This document shows positions 25,757 through 34,903 of a stretch of DNA of 64,000 nt, one piece after another (position 1 is the first letter of the stretch; every line of letters begins with the position of its first letter). Under the pieces are notes generated by a model. It worked only from the letters and a program-made list of their open reading frames with translations, made no database searches and had not been told where the DNA came from. The translations under genes and the position numbers were made by a program. The DNA is taken from positions 1 to 64,000 of the forward strand of contig JASEIO010000001.1 in assembly GCA_030017475.1 (NCBI GenBank), in the 5' to 3' direction. This stretch comes from a bacterium. GTDB lineage: Bacteria; UBA9089; JASEIO01.

Positions 25757-26087
25757 AGTAATATCAAAAAAGGAGGTGAGGGGGTTCGCTAAATAGATAT
25801 AATACCTCTTTTATTCAATAATTGATTCTATTATATATCTTTAGTCTATAATAAATCTATTTTAATGCTAAGCTTTAAGTATTAGAGAAGGTTAATTAAT
25901 GGATTAATCTTATAAGACAAAAAGGGTTAGTTAAGTGTATACTTTTCGGCACTGACTAAAAATCGGCGCAAAAGGAGATTTTAGTTACCCTATTTTTGTG
26001 TTCTTTTAAAGATATGACCTCCATGGATGGAATGTGGTGAATAATCTCTAATACCTTTATAGCTTCAGCTTGCAGAGGGAGGTCATT
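25757..26087 (+). other. Leader of flgE copy C: spacer with element A copy 5
   Basis: No gene in these 331 bp. It holds an orphan AAAGGAGGTGAG (25769-25780) followed by only a six-codon GTG frame, an AT-rich stretch, element A copy 5 (25917-26007) and GACCTCCATGG about 70 bp before the start. It is the only large gap inside the operon. No extra TTGACA or GCCGATAA promoter is seen. Confidence 0.6.
25917..26007 (+). repeat. Element A, copy 5, upstream of flgE copy C
   Basis: P1 ACAAAAAGGG (25917-25926) pairs with ACCCTATTTTTGT (25987-25999), then TTCTTTT. P2 is reduced to AAGT/ACTT. P3 is ACTAAAAATC with GAGATTTTAGT and keeps loop GGCGCAAAA. A C-G pair of P3 has become T-A, another compensatory change. 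Here the element is in the same orientation as the gene, unlike copies 1-4. Confidence 0.6.
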
Positions 26088-29000
26088 ATGTTACAGTCAA
26101 TGTATAGCGGTATTACAGGGATTAAGACCACTCAGGGGTGGATGGATGTTATTGGTAATAATGTTGCTAATGTTCAATCGATTGGATTTAAGAAGGATAG
26201 GGTTACCTTTGAGGATCTGCTGTACCTGAAGATGAAAAATGCCTATGGACCAAGAGGAGGTCGGGGAGGTGAAAATCCAAAACAGGTTGGTACAGGTGTA
26301 TCAAATGCAACCATTCAACATATCCATACATTTGGAGCAAAAGAGGAAACTGGTAAACCTACAGATATGTATATAAATGGAGAAGGTTATTTCATCCTAA
26401 AGGAGGTAGAATGCCACTTAAAGCACTATACAAGGGCAGGTGCCTTTGATTTTGATGGTGAGGGAAACCTGGTTAACCCATCAAACGGATTCTTTGTTCA
26501 AGGTTGGATGGCAGAGTTAAAAGAGAATGGGCAGCTTTGTATTGATCCAAAGACCAGGGAGTCGATAATCGATATTGGGAAGCCTTTACAAAATGTAAGA
26601 CTTCCTAATAAGTTGTTACAACCTATGGCAACAAAAGGGATTGAGTTTTTGGACATATTGAATAAGGACCAAGAACTTCCAATAGACCCAATAAGGGTTA
26701 GGTTTACCTCTCCTGTTAAGTCAACCGAAGAGGTTGTAAAAAGAAACTATGGATTTGATAAAGAGGGTCGTCTTGTTTATGAGGATGAAGATGGGTTTTG
26801 GTGGTATCGAGATGGGGAGATTGCCACAAAGCCAGATGTTATAAGGAATGAATTGGATACAGCTAAACCTTGGGAAGAAGCAGGATTTGAGCGTGTTCCA
26901 ACAGGGGAGGTAACGATAAATGGCGCGACCTTCCGTCTTTCAGATTATAGATTGGTGAATGATTTCATCGAGGCTGTAAATCAGTCAAGTAAGGCAAATG
27001 TAACACTATTCTATGATCAGATGTTGGATAAATGGATATTGAAGAATGATATCCTCGGTAGGGAATTACAGATAGAGGAGAATGTTCCTGAGGAAAGTGG
27101 AGTTGGATTTTTTACAGAGTGTAATATCCCCATAGGGACAATAAAGCCACAGGATATCTTGATTCAATTCAAGCATCTATTCGAGCCACAGAATCCAGAT
27201 AATCTATACTTTAGATTCACCCCTGTCAATCCAGATACCTATGATGAGATAACAACTGAGATTCAATCAACAGGAGAGGTGCAGTACGGTCATGAAATCT
27301 TGGATACAAGTAAAAGGATAGGGGATGCCTTTCTTGAGCACGTACCTGATGGGACGATTACCATAAATGATTATACATCCCGTCCCCTTTCAGAATATGC
27401 ATCCTTGGATGCATTGATGACAGAGATCAACAATTCCCCGGATGCTCGGGCAATACTCTCCTATGATCCGGTGAATGATAGATTTACTCTCCGTAATAAG
27501 ATTTCAGGAGAGGATTTGAGGATTGCTGAGAAAACGGTCCCACCCCAAATTGGCGCAAGGGTTGAAGGTAGATTCATTGATGAAGTAAATGGAGAAGGAA
27601 AGGTTGATGGGAAGATTAGAGGACATGTTGATGGGAAGATCCAATATGGTTCAGTGATTGGAACAGTGAGGGGCAGGGTGATTGGGATTTCGGAAGGAGA
27701 GATAGAGGGACATGAAGTAGGGAGGGTAGATGGAGAGATTGAAGGTAAAGGTATGTTTTCTGGCTCAACCGTTGTATTCAATGGATTTGTTAAAGGGGAT
27801 GTAACTTCTATAAATCTTGGTACACCCGAGGAGCAGGTTGCATATATCGATGGAAAGATCTCTGGTTCTTCGATTGGAATAATGAAAGGAGATTTTGGAA
27901 TAATCCCAGAAGACACTGGAAGGGTTTCCCCTCTATATGCCTATACAAATGTATCCTCCTATGATTTTAAGTTGGATGGAGATATAAAAGGTTATTTGGT
28001 TGCTGATGGAGAGGTTGAGGGATTAGTGCTTGGGAGTTCAGTTGGAGTAGTGGAAGGTCATGTTCAGGGAATGGCTGGTTCTGCAACTGTTGTTGCTTCG
28101 GATTTAGATGGAGATGGAGTCTTTGATGACCTTACCTGGAGGGTTGATAATGAGGCGACCATAACTGGGGATATAGTAGGGACTGCAGTTGGTACAATCA
28201 ATGGGATAATAACCGGAAAGATATGGGATGTAAATGGAAACTATGTTGGTCAGGTTTATGACCAGCGTGTTGATATGTCAGGAGTGGTATCTGGAAAGAT
28301 AAGGAATGCCATAGTTATTGGATGTGCAGTTGGGAATATAGAAGGGAAGATCGTTGGAGAGGTTGGTTCAGCGATTACGCATGGTGGGACCTATGCATTG
28401 ATAGAGGGGAAGATCGTTGGAGAGATTGGAGGGATAAAATATGTTGATGTTACAGGTCATGTCTATGATGATGAGATAAATGACCATATATCAGCCATAG
28501 TCTCTGCAACAGGAGGACTTGTTGGGACAGCAGTTGGATATGTTGTAGGGACAGTTGAGGGAGAAGCCCATGGGAAGATAGAGGGTCTTATAAAACATGG
28601 ATATATATGTGCACAAGATATCGATGGGGCTGGGCAGGTTACAGGAAATATCCTATTTGACGGAAAGATAATAGGTTCTATTTCATCTGCCCTTGATACC
28701 TCAGATGATAAGGTATCAAATACGATTGAGTCGATTGCAGGTGGGGGGGCGCAAATAACGGGTACAATAAAGGGTAATGTCCGAGTTATTGACTCAAGCC
28801 ATTCCATAACAGGTGTTGCGAAGGGAGAGATAGAGGCGGTTGAAGATGTTCCAACAGACTTAGGAGATCCATACAAAGATGCAGGGTATGCAATTGAGGG
28901 TAGGATTGTTGGAGAGATCGATGGTTATGGAAGCATAAGGGGAGATTACAAGGGATATGCCACATGTATTGGGAGGGTTGATGGAAAGATAGATGGGGTG

Positions 29001-30554
29001 ATATCGGCTCCATCCGTGGCTGGTATGGCACCTCCACAAGGTGTTGCCAAGTTTGAAGGTGTAGTAGAGGGGACCATTTCTGGTCATATCGTAGGTTTTG
29101 TTGATGCGTATGTTGTTGGGGTTGGAGATGTAAAGGGAGATATGGACATTACTGGTACGTGTATCGGAACAGTCAAAGGGATGGTTGAGAATTTAGAAGG
29201 GCAGATTAGTCCTATAGTCATAGGAAAGGCTGAAGGTATAGCTGAAGGGGCAATAAAAGGGGTGATTGATGCAGAGGAGATGGAAAAACCTGGCTTTTTC
29301 ACTCGGATACATATGCCGCTTGGAGAAAAGAGTGCAACCTCTGGCATATTACAATTGGATTCGGATCCAGAATCGCCTACCTATGGGAAGGTTATAAACT
29401 GCTTCCGTGATCCAGATGCAAATTCTCGTAATCCAGCCCATAGGTTGAATGATGTATTAGACCTTACATCTGAAATCCCGAATGAGGAGCGCTTTGATTG
29501 GATAAATGAGACGGTTGATGGAAAGAATTTCTTCACAGTGAACATGAATGGCAATGATGTTGCGATATTAATCCCAAATGGTGTATTTGGCCCAGAGCTT
29601 ATAAGATTTTCTCCTCTTGAGGAAGAATCTGAAGAGGCAGCATCTTTTTCCATAGTTCAAGAGGTTGAGGAGTTTCCTTATCCAATAATAGAGAGTGATT
29701 GGGCTGAAGGTGGTGAGGCTCGCTTAAAGAAGACAGATGAATATATATATTATACATCCAATAATGTCTATGATTCATTAGGGAATGCATTCAATCTAAC
29801 CTTTAATTTTGAGCGAATGGGAACAAACACATGGCTTTGGTATGCCAGGAATCCAGTTGAGAAGGAGCTTGTTTCTGGATATGGTATAGCAAGATTTAAT
29901 TGGGATGGTACATATAATAAGGAGATATCCAATGTATTTCAATCCCCTTCTGATCCGAGAACCTTTGATGGGGATGATGGGGCAATAACAGGAGAGACTC
30001 AGGGAGAGAAAAGGACAATAGGTTACCAAGGTGTGTATATCGATCCACCAGATACCCCTTATCCAAAGGACCAGGCTGGATCGCCACCAGCAGAATATGG
30101 TGCAGAGGCGATGAGGATGGATCTTGATTTCTCGAAGCTTCTTCAATATGAAGAGCATGAATCTTCGGCCAAGATAGAGCAAGATGGATGGGGGAAGGGG
30201 GTTTTGCAGAACATAAAATTTAATAGGCTCGGAGTTATGATAGGGGAATATTCAAATGACAAGAACATCCCTTTGGCTCGATTAGCCTTGGCTACATTCA
30301 TTAATCCGAGTGGATTGATGAAAGAGGATGGTACTATGTTCTTGGCTTCACCAAATTCAGGAGAGCCAAGTATTGGAACCCCTGGAACTGAAAGGAGAGG
30401 AACTTTAGCCCCTGGGGCATTAGAGAAATCAAATGTTGATATTACAGAAGAGTTTATAAATATGTTGTTGGCTGAACGGGCCTTTCAGGTTTCATCTCGG
30501 ACAATAATGACAGGAGACCGAATATTAATGGAATTGTTGAGATTAAGACCATAA
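26088..30554 (+). CDS. flgE: Giant flagellar hook protein FlgE, copy C (1488 aa)
   Basis: ATG at 26088 is chosen (GGGAGG upstream; MLQSMYSGITG is the family start). It sits between flgD and flbD, the normal flgE place, so it is probably the main hook subunit. Residues 1-150 hook D0/D1; 200-480 two TIN-type domains (GEVTINGATFRLSDY, GTITINDYTSRPLSEY); about 488-1061 a run of G-x-V/I-x-G repeats of beta-helix type; 1062-1488 hook D1/D0 (NVYDSLGNAFN, LARLALATFINPSG, EKSNVDITEEFINMLLAERAF). Cys109 is conserved with copies A and B. The insert would decorate the hook surface with large rigid projections (inference). Confidence 0.93.
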   Translation: MLQSMYSGITGIKTTQGWMDVIGNNVANVQSIGFKKDRVTFEDLLYLKMKNAYGPRGGRGGENPKQVGTGVSNATIQHIHTFGAKEETGKPTDMYINGEGYFILKEVECHLKHYTRAGAFDFDGEGNLVNPSNGFFVQGWMAELKENGQLCIDPKTRESIIDIGKPLQNVRLPNKLLQPMATKGIEFLDILNKDQELPIDPIRVRFTSPVKSTEEVVKRNYGFDKEGRLVYEDEDGFWWYRDGEIATKPDVIRNELDTAKPWEEAGFERVPTGEVTINGATFRLSDYRLVNDFIEAVNQSSKANVTLFYDQMLDKWILKNDILGRELQIEENVPEESGVGFFTECNIPIGTIKPQDILIQFKHLFEPQNPDNLYFRFTPVNPDTYDEITTEIQSTGEVQYGHEILDTSKRIGDAFLEHVPDGTITINDYTSRPLSEYASLDALMTEINNSPDARAILSYDPVNDRFTLRNKISGEDLRIAEKTVPPQIGARVEGRFIDEVNGEGKVDGKIRGHVDGKIQYGSVIGTVRGRVIGISEGEIEGHEVGRVDGEIEGKGMFSGSTVVFNGFVKGDVTSINLGTPEEQVAYIDGKISGSSIGIMKGDFGIIPEDTGRVSPLYAYTNVSSYDFKLDGDIKGYLVADGEVEGLVLGSSVGVVEGHVQGMAGSATVVASDLDGDGVFDDLTWRVDNEATITGDIVGTAVGTINGIITGKIWDVNGNYVGQVYDQRVDMSGVVSGKIRNAIVIGCAVGNIEGKIVGEVGSAITHGGTYALIEGKIVGEIGGIKYVDVTGHVYDDEINDHISAIVSATGGLVGTAVGYVVGTVEGEAHGKIEGLIKHGYICAQDIDGAGQVTGNILFDGKIIGSISSALDTSDDKVSNTIESIAGGGAQITGTIKGNVRVIDSSHSITGVAKGEIEAVEDVPTDLGDPYKDAGYAIEGRIVGEIDGYGSIRGDYKGYATCIGRVDGKIDGVISAPSVAGMAPPQGVAKFEGVVEGTISGHIVGFVDAYVVGVGDVKGDMDITGTCIGTVKGMVENLEGQISPIVIGKAEGIAEGAIKGVIDAEEMEKPGFFTRIHMPLGEKSATSGILQLDSDPESPTYGKVINCFRDPDANSRNPAHRLNDVLDLTSEIPNEERFDWINETVDGKNFFTVNMNGNDVAILIPNGVFGPELIRFSPLEEESEEAASFSIVQEVEEFPYPIIESDWAEGGEARLKKTDEYIYYTSNNVYDSLGNAFNLTFNFERMGTNTWLWYARNPVEKELVSGYGIARFNWDGTYNKEISNVFQSPSDPRTFDGDDGAITGETQGEKRTIGYQGVYIDPPDTPYPKDQAGSPPAEYGAEAMRMDLDFSKLLQYEEHESSAKIEQDGWGKGVLQNIKFNRLGVMIGEYSNDKNIPLARLALATFINPSGLMKEDGTMFLASPNSGEPSIGTPGTERRGTLAPGALEKSNVDITEEFINMLLAERAFQVSSRTIMTGDRILMELLRLRP

Positions 30555-30576
30555 TCTAATAATAGGATATAATAGG

Positions 30577-30774
30577 ATGATTAAGGTTACAAGGCTAAAT
30601 GGATCAGAATATGTTATCAATGCACATCAGATTGAATCTATTGAGGCTACTCCTGATACAGTAATTACCTTAATCTCTGGAAGGAAATTGGTTGTTCAGG
30701 AGTCGGTTGACAAGATAATTCAGGATGTGATAGAATATAGAAGGAAGCTTGGGACATTTTCCCAAGAGGAATAA
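30577..30774 (+). CDS. flbD: FlbD/SwrD family flagellar protein
   Basis: 65 residues, whole-family match: IKVTRLNGSEYVINAHQIES and LISGRKLVVQES. In Bacillus the equivalent (SwrD) raises motor torque; it always sits next to flgE and motA or fliL. A 22-bp gap follows flgE. Cytoplasmic, no membrane segment. Confidence 0.93.
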   Translation: MIKVTRLNGSEYVINAHQIESIEATPDTVITLISGRKLVVQESVDKIIQDVIEYRRKLGTFSQEE

Positions 30775-30786
30775 AGGGGGCTCTAA

Positions 30787-31557
30787 ATGGAACTCGGAAC
30801 CTTAGTGGGATTAATCTTAGGACCAACACTCTTACTTATTGGGATTTTGCTGATAGCAAATTTAGGCTTGTATATCGATCCTGCATCAGCAATGATTGTC
30901 GTAGGATGTACATTTGCCACCTTTCTAATCTCAAATCCATTGGCTCGGTCTTTAAAGATAATTCAGATAGTTATGAATACATTGAAACCCTATCTTGTGA
31001 AACCACAGGAGATTATCTCTACATTTGTCTCATTTGCAGAAAAGGCTCGGCGTGATGGATTACTTGCCTTAGAGGGAGATATAGAGGAATTAAAGGATGA
31101 TTTCTTAAAGAAGGGGTTGCAATTGGTAGTTGATGGGACAGATCCAGCCTTGATAAAATCGATTATGGAGGCAGATCTAATGGGGATGGAAGGTCGTCAT
31201 GCCATTGGTGCTGATATGCTTAAAAATATGGCTACCTTAGCACCAGCCTTTGGAATGATTGGGACATTGATTGGATTGATTTGCATGTTGGCCCATATGG
31301 ATAACCCAGAGATGATTGGTCCTTCTATGGCTACGGCATTGATTACTACTATGTATGGTTCTATCCTTGCTAATCTATTTCTATTACCCCTTGCCTTTAA
31401 ATTGATGAGTCGCAGCCAAGAAGAGGTAGCTGCAAAGGAGATTATGATTGAGGGGATGCTTGCTATTCAATCAGGAGATAACCCGCGTATTGTAGAGGAA
31501 AGGTTAAAGGCATTCTTGCCACCGACCATTAGAAAAGAGATAGGAAGAGAGGAATAG
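30787..31557 (+). CDS. motA: Stator protein MotA
   Basis: 256 residues with four membrane segments. LAPAFGMIGTLIGLICML and TMYGSILANLFLLPLAFKL are the family TM3-TM4 region. The cytoplasmic loop has charged residues (SFAEKARRDGLLALEGDIEE) that contact FliG. MotA pairs with MotB, encoded 2 bp downstream. Ion type cannot be read securely from the sequence. Confidence 0.96.
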   Translation: MELGTLVGLILGPTLLLIGILLIANLGLYIDPASAMIVVGCTFATFLISNPLARSLKIIQIVMNTLKPYLVKPQEIISTFVSFAEKARRDGLLALEGDIEELKDDFLKKGLQLVVDGTDPALIKSIMEADLMGMEGRHAIGADMLKNMATLAPAFGMIGTLIGLICMLAHMDNPEMIGPSMATALITTMYGSILANLFLLPLAFKLMSRSQEEVAAKEIMIEGMLAIQSGDNPRIVEERLKAFLPPTIRKEIGREE

Positions 31558-31559
31558 GA

Positions 31560-32312
31560 ATGCCAAGGGATAAGAAGAAAAGGGAGGAGTGTAGAGGAGC
31601 TCCTGAATATATGCTGACCTATGGGGACATGGTGACCTTATTGTTATGTTTCTTTGTTCTTCTCCTTACTATGTCTACCATCCATGCAGAGAAGGTGAGA
31701 ATGACCCTCTCTGCATTTCGTGGAGCTATTGGGGTAATGGAAAAGGGACCATCGGTTACTAAAGAAGATCTTATGACTATGGGGATGGATGTTGGCGGAA
31801 TGATAAAAGGGATACCTACAATTATGACTGGGAAAGAGCATGAATTGGGAAGAAGAGAAAGGGAAGATATTTCGGATAAGATTCAAGCTGTTTTAAAGGA
31901 GGATGTGCGAAAAGGGGCGATTAAGATTCGGCATGAAGAAAGAGGTATAGTTATTCAGCTGACAGACAAGGTATTGTTTGATGAAGGTAGTGCAGAGATT
32001 CGAGAGGAGGCAAAGCCAGTATTGGATAAGGTAATCGAGTTACTTGAGCGTAGAACTAACAGAATCCAAATTGAAGGGCATACGGATTCGACACCAATCA
32101 AAACCAATCGATTTCTATCAAATTGGGAATTGTCTACTGCCAGAGCAACCCAGGTTTTACGGTATTTTGAGGATTCGCACCGTATTAAATCCCAGAGGTT
32201 AAGTGCCTCGGGATATGGGGAATATAGACCTCTATTACCAAATACTACAGCCAAAAATAGGGCCCTAAATAGAAGGGTAGACATTGTGATATTGAGAGAA
32301 GAGATAAAATAA
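31560..32312 (+). CDS. motB: Stator protein MotB
   Basis: 250 residues. One membrane helix starts at PEYMLTYGDMVTLLLCFFVL, with ion-binding Asp23. The OmpA-like peptidoglycan-binding domain is in the C-terminal half (LFDEGSAEIREEAKPVLDKV, IQIEGHTDSTPI, NRRVDIVILRE). It anchors the stator to the wall. Confidence 0.96.
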   Translation: MPRDKKKREECRGAPEYMLTYGDMVTLLLCFFVLLLTMSTIHAEKVRMTLSAFRGAIGVMEKGPSVTKEDLMTMGMDVGGMIKGIPTIMTGKEHELGRREREDISDKIQAVLKEDVRKGAIKIRHEERGIVIQLTDKVLFDEGSAEIREEAKPVLDKVIELLERRTNRIQIEGHTDSTPIKTNRFLSNWELSTARATQVLRYFEDSHRIKSQRLSASGYGEYRPLLPNTTAKNRALNRRVDIVILREEIK

Positions 32313-32342
32313 GATATCCTATATTATACCAGGGGCTAGGAA

Positions 32343-32882
32343 ATGCCAAATGGGGAAGAGAAGGAGGAAAAGGAAAAGAAGCCACTTTTAAGATTACCTA
32401 TAATAAGGATCTTACTCGGGGTTATTGGCCTAATTATATTAGTATTTATTATGATTTTTATAGCAAGAATGGTTGGAAAAGCTGGACCTAAACCAATAGA
32501 AGTAGGGCGACCATGGGAAGAATTAGAAGAAAAGAAGGTACCTCCTCCGAAGGCTCTGAAGATTTGGGCATTAACTTCTGGAGAGGAGGCAATTATAGCA
32601 AACTTAGGAGGGGATGTGGTTGAGACCCATTTAGTAAGGGTCACTCAAATAAATCTTGCTTACGAAGAAAAATATAAGGCTTTGGCTACAGAACTTGCTA
32701 CACCAGGAAGGACTGCTCAAATAAAGGATCTCTTTAATACAGTCCTAAGTACCAAAGCATCTGAGGATTTTATTACAGAAGAGGGGAATCGAGCAGTTAA
32801 GGATGAATTGATAGAAAGGATAAATGCAATATTGTGTGAAGGACAGATTAAAGATATCTATTGGCAACTGGTTGTCCAATAA
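32343..32882 (+). CDS. fliL: Flagellar basal body protein FliL
   Basis: 179 residues. A single membrane helix (IRILLGVIGLIILVFIMIFI) follows a charged cytoplasmic tail. The periplasmic domain shows FliL motifs (INLAYEEKYKALATELATPG, INAILCEGQIKDIYWQLVVQ). FliL rings surround the stator and support torque. Position between motB and fliM is standard. Confidence 0.92.
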   Translation: MPNGEEKEEKEKKPLLRLPIIRILLGVIGLIILVFIMIFIARMVGKAGPKPIEVGRPWEELEEKKVPPPKALKIWALTSGEEAIIANLGGDVVETHLVRVTQINLAYEEKYKALATELATPGRTAQIKDLFNTVLSTKASEDFITEEGNRAVKDELIERINAILCEGQIKDIYWQLVVQ

Positions 32883-32922
32883 ACCTTTTCTTTTTTGAAG
32901 GAAAAAGGACAGAGGGTAAAAA

Positions 32923-33825
32923 ATGGGAGGGAGTAATATAAAAGAGTATGATTTTACCCGTCCTGATAAACTCTCCAAAGAGCAGATAAGATCCCTTCAA
33001 TTGATTTATGAGGGTTTTTCAAGATCCGTTTCAGCCTTTCTTTCCACTCAACTTCGAGGTATAGTGGAAGTCCATGTGATTTCTATTTCTCAATCTACTT
33101 ACGAAGAGTTTACTAATTCGTGCGCCAATCCTACTACCTTAGTGTTGATTGATATGACTCCCCTAAAAGGGGAGGCAGCAATGGAAATCCAACCATCCAT
33201 TGTTTTCACAATCGTTGATAGGTTACTTGGTGGAAAAGGGGAGGCAACCGATTTAAATAGGGAGTTAACTGATATAGAATTGAGTATGATAAAATGGGTG
33301 GTGAATCATATCCTGGATTCACTAAAGGTGTCCTGGGAAGGGACAGTAGAATTAAAACCACGCTTGATAAGTATTGAATCTAATCCTCAGTTTACTCAAC
33401 TTGTTCCTTTAAACGATATCGTGATATTGATTATATTAGAGATCAAGATTGGAGAGATAGAAGGGAAATTGAGTTTTTGCTTACCATTTGTAATTATAGA
33501 ACCGCTCTCTTTGAAGTTATCTGGAGAAAAACGAGCAAGGAGTGAAAAAGAGGTTTTAGATGGCCCTTCTTCTTTAAAGATTAAACAAAGTTTGAATACT
33601 GTAAAGGTACCTATCATTGCAGAACTTGGTAGAGCAGATGTGGTTTTTTCTGATCTTCTTAATATGCAGGTAGGAGATGTAATAAAGCTTAAAAGAAAGG
33701 TCTCAGATGATTTAATATTAAAAGTAGGGAGAATACCAAAATTCAAATGTCGACCAGGGATTATGGGAACAAATATTGCTGTTCAAATTAATAAAGTAAT
33801 AGAAGAGGAAGGAGGTGAGGTTTAG
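32923..33825 (+). CDS. fliM: Flagellar switch protein FliM lacking the CheY-binding N-terminus
   Basis: 300 residues. KEYDFTRPDKLSKEQIRSLQ opens the CheC-like middle domain, with the GGKG motif (VDRLLGGKGEAT) for FliG contact. The C-terminal SpoA domain is NTVKVPIIAELGRADVVFSD to AVQINKVIEE. The usual EIDALL peptide that binds CheY-P is absent: the protein begins only 6 residues before KEYDF, and there is no room upstream (fliL ends 41 bp earlier). The motif is found on the next gene product instead. It abuts that gene. Confidence 0.93.
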   Translation: MGGSNIKEYDFTRPDKLSKEQIRSLQLIYEGFSRSVSAFLSTQLRGIVEVHVISISQSTYEEFTNSCANPTTLVLIDMTPLKGEAAMEIQPSIVFTIVDRLLGGKGEATDLNRELTDIELSMIKWVVNHILDSLKVSWEGTVELKPRLISIESNPQFTQLVPLNDIVILIILEIKIGEIEGKLSFCLPFVIIEPLSLKLSGEKRARSEKEVLDGPSSLKIKQSLNTVKVPIIAELGRADVVFSDLLNMQVGDVIKLKRKVSDDLILKVGRIPKFKCRPGIMGTNIAVQINKVIEEEGGEV

Positions 33826-34845
33826 ATGGAAGAGGATACCACCCTTTCTCAAGAAGAGATTGATGCATTATTAGTAGAAGGAGGAGAGGTTGAAAAGGGA
33901 GAGCTTCCGATGACAGATATGGAAATTCAATCCCTAACTTCTTTCCTTTCAAAAGTCAGATCTAAGATAGCTTCGTCCATCACTTCTCTTTTAAAGAGGA
34001 GATTTGATATATCCAATCTTACAATCTCCTGCATCTCAACCGGAGAGTTGAAAGAGAGATTAGAGGGTGAATTTGTAGTTGCCAAAATCGAGTATACTAA
34101 AGGTTTAATCGGAGAGGGTATACTAATCATTTCTAAGGATAATGGGGCTATTATATCTGATATAGTAATGGGTGATGATGGGACTTCTCCTCCTGAGGAG
34201 TTAGATGACTTATACCTTAATGCCTTAGGAGAGGTGATTACTCAAATGGTAAATCAAATGAACATGGCCCTTGACAAAAAGATAGAAGCCCTTTCACCAG
34301 AAGTAAGTATAATAGATTTTACCTCTCCGGATATTGACCTATCTATTTTAAAAGAACCAAATATCTTGTTTTGTACTTATGATCTATCGGTAGAAGGTTT
34401 GATTGAAGATAAACTGTTTCAGTTGTTTCCAGTAGACCTTGCCAAACAGGTATTAGTCTTGCGAAAGGATAAGGCCGCAGCACCACCACATGCCAAAAGG
34501 GTACCAATGCAGGAGGCAGTTTCTGTTCACCCTGTTCAATTCGGTACCTTAAAACCCAGTGAAAAGACTTCACCACCTTCAAATATCGACTTACTTATGG
34601 ATGTACCTATGCAGGTTACAATAGAACTTGGTAGGACTGAGATGTTGATAAAAGATATACTGAAACTTGGAGAAGGTTCAGTTGTTAAACTGGATAAGGC
34701 AGCAGGTGAGCCAGTTGATTTGTTGGTTAATGGTAAATTGGTGGCTAAAGGTGGAGTGGTAGTAGTTGATGAGAACTTTGGAGTTAGAATTACAGATATA
34801 ATCTCTCCAGTTGAGAGACTTGGTTGTGTTAAAAGTAACGAGTAG
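33826..34845 (+). CDS. fliY: Flagellar switch protein FliY/FliN with EIDALL motif
   Basis: 339 residues. The N-terminus carries LSQEEIDALL, the CheY-P-binding peptide typical of FliM and FliY. A CheC-like middle domain (about 30-200; LDDLYLNALGEVITQMVNQM) follows. The Asn expected three residues after the catalytic Glu of active CheC modules appears as Thr, so phosphatase activity is doubtful. The FliN/SpoA domain is at the C-terminus (DVPMQVTIELGRTEMLIKDI, VVDENFGVRITDI). It starts on the base after the fliM stop. In this operon it is likely the main input site for chemotaxis signals. Confidence 0.92.
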   Translation: MEEDTTLSQEEIDALLVEGGEVEKGELPMTDMEIQSLTSFLSKVRSKIASSITSLLKRRFDISNLTISCISTGELKERLEGEFVVAKIEYTKGLIGEGILIISKDNGAIISDIVMGDDGTSPPEELDDLYLNALGEVITQMVNQMNMALDKKIEALSPEVSIIDFTSPDIDLSILKEPNILFCTYDLSVEGLIEDKLFQLFPVDLAKQVLVLRKDKAAAPPHAKRVPMQEAVSVHPVQFGTLKPSEKTSPPSNIDLLMDVPMQVTIELGRTEMLIKDILKLGEGSVVKLDKAAGEPVDLLVNGKLVAKGGVVVVDENFGVRITDIISPVERLGCVKSNE

Positions 34846-34903
34846 ATTGGTTGTCAGTTTTTAGTTTCTTATCTAATAACTGATAACTAAGAGGGGGTAA
34901 TTA

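Noticed and set aside
27461-29790. Long minus-strand open frames inside flgE copy C, and plus-strand frames inside copies A and B
   Set aside because: They are antisense shadows of the G/V/I-rich repeats (Pro/Ser/Thr-rich, no ribosome sites).
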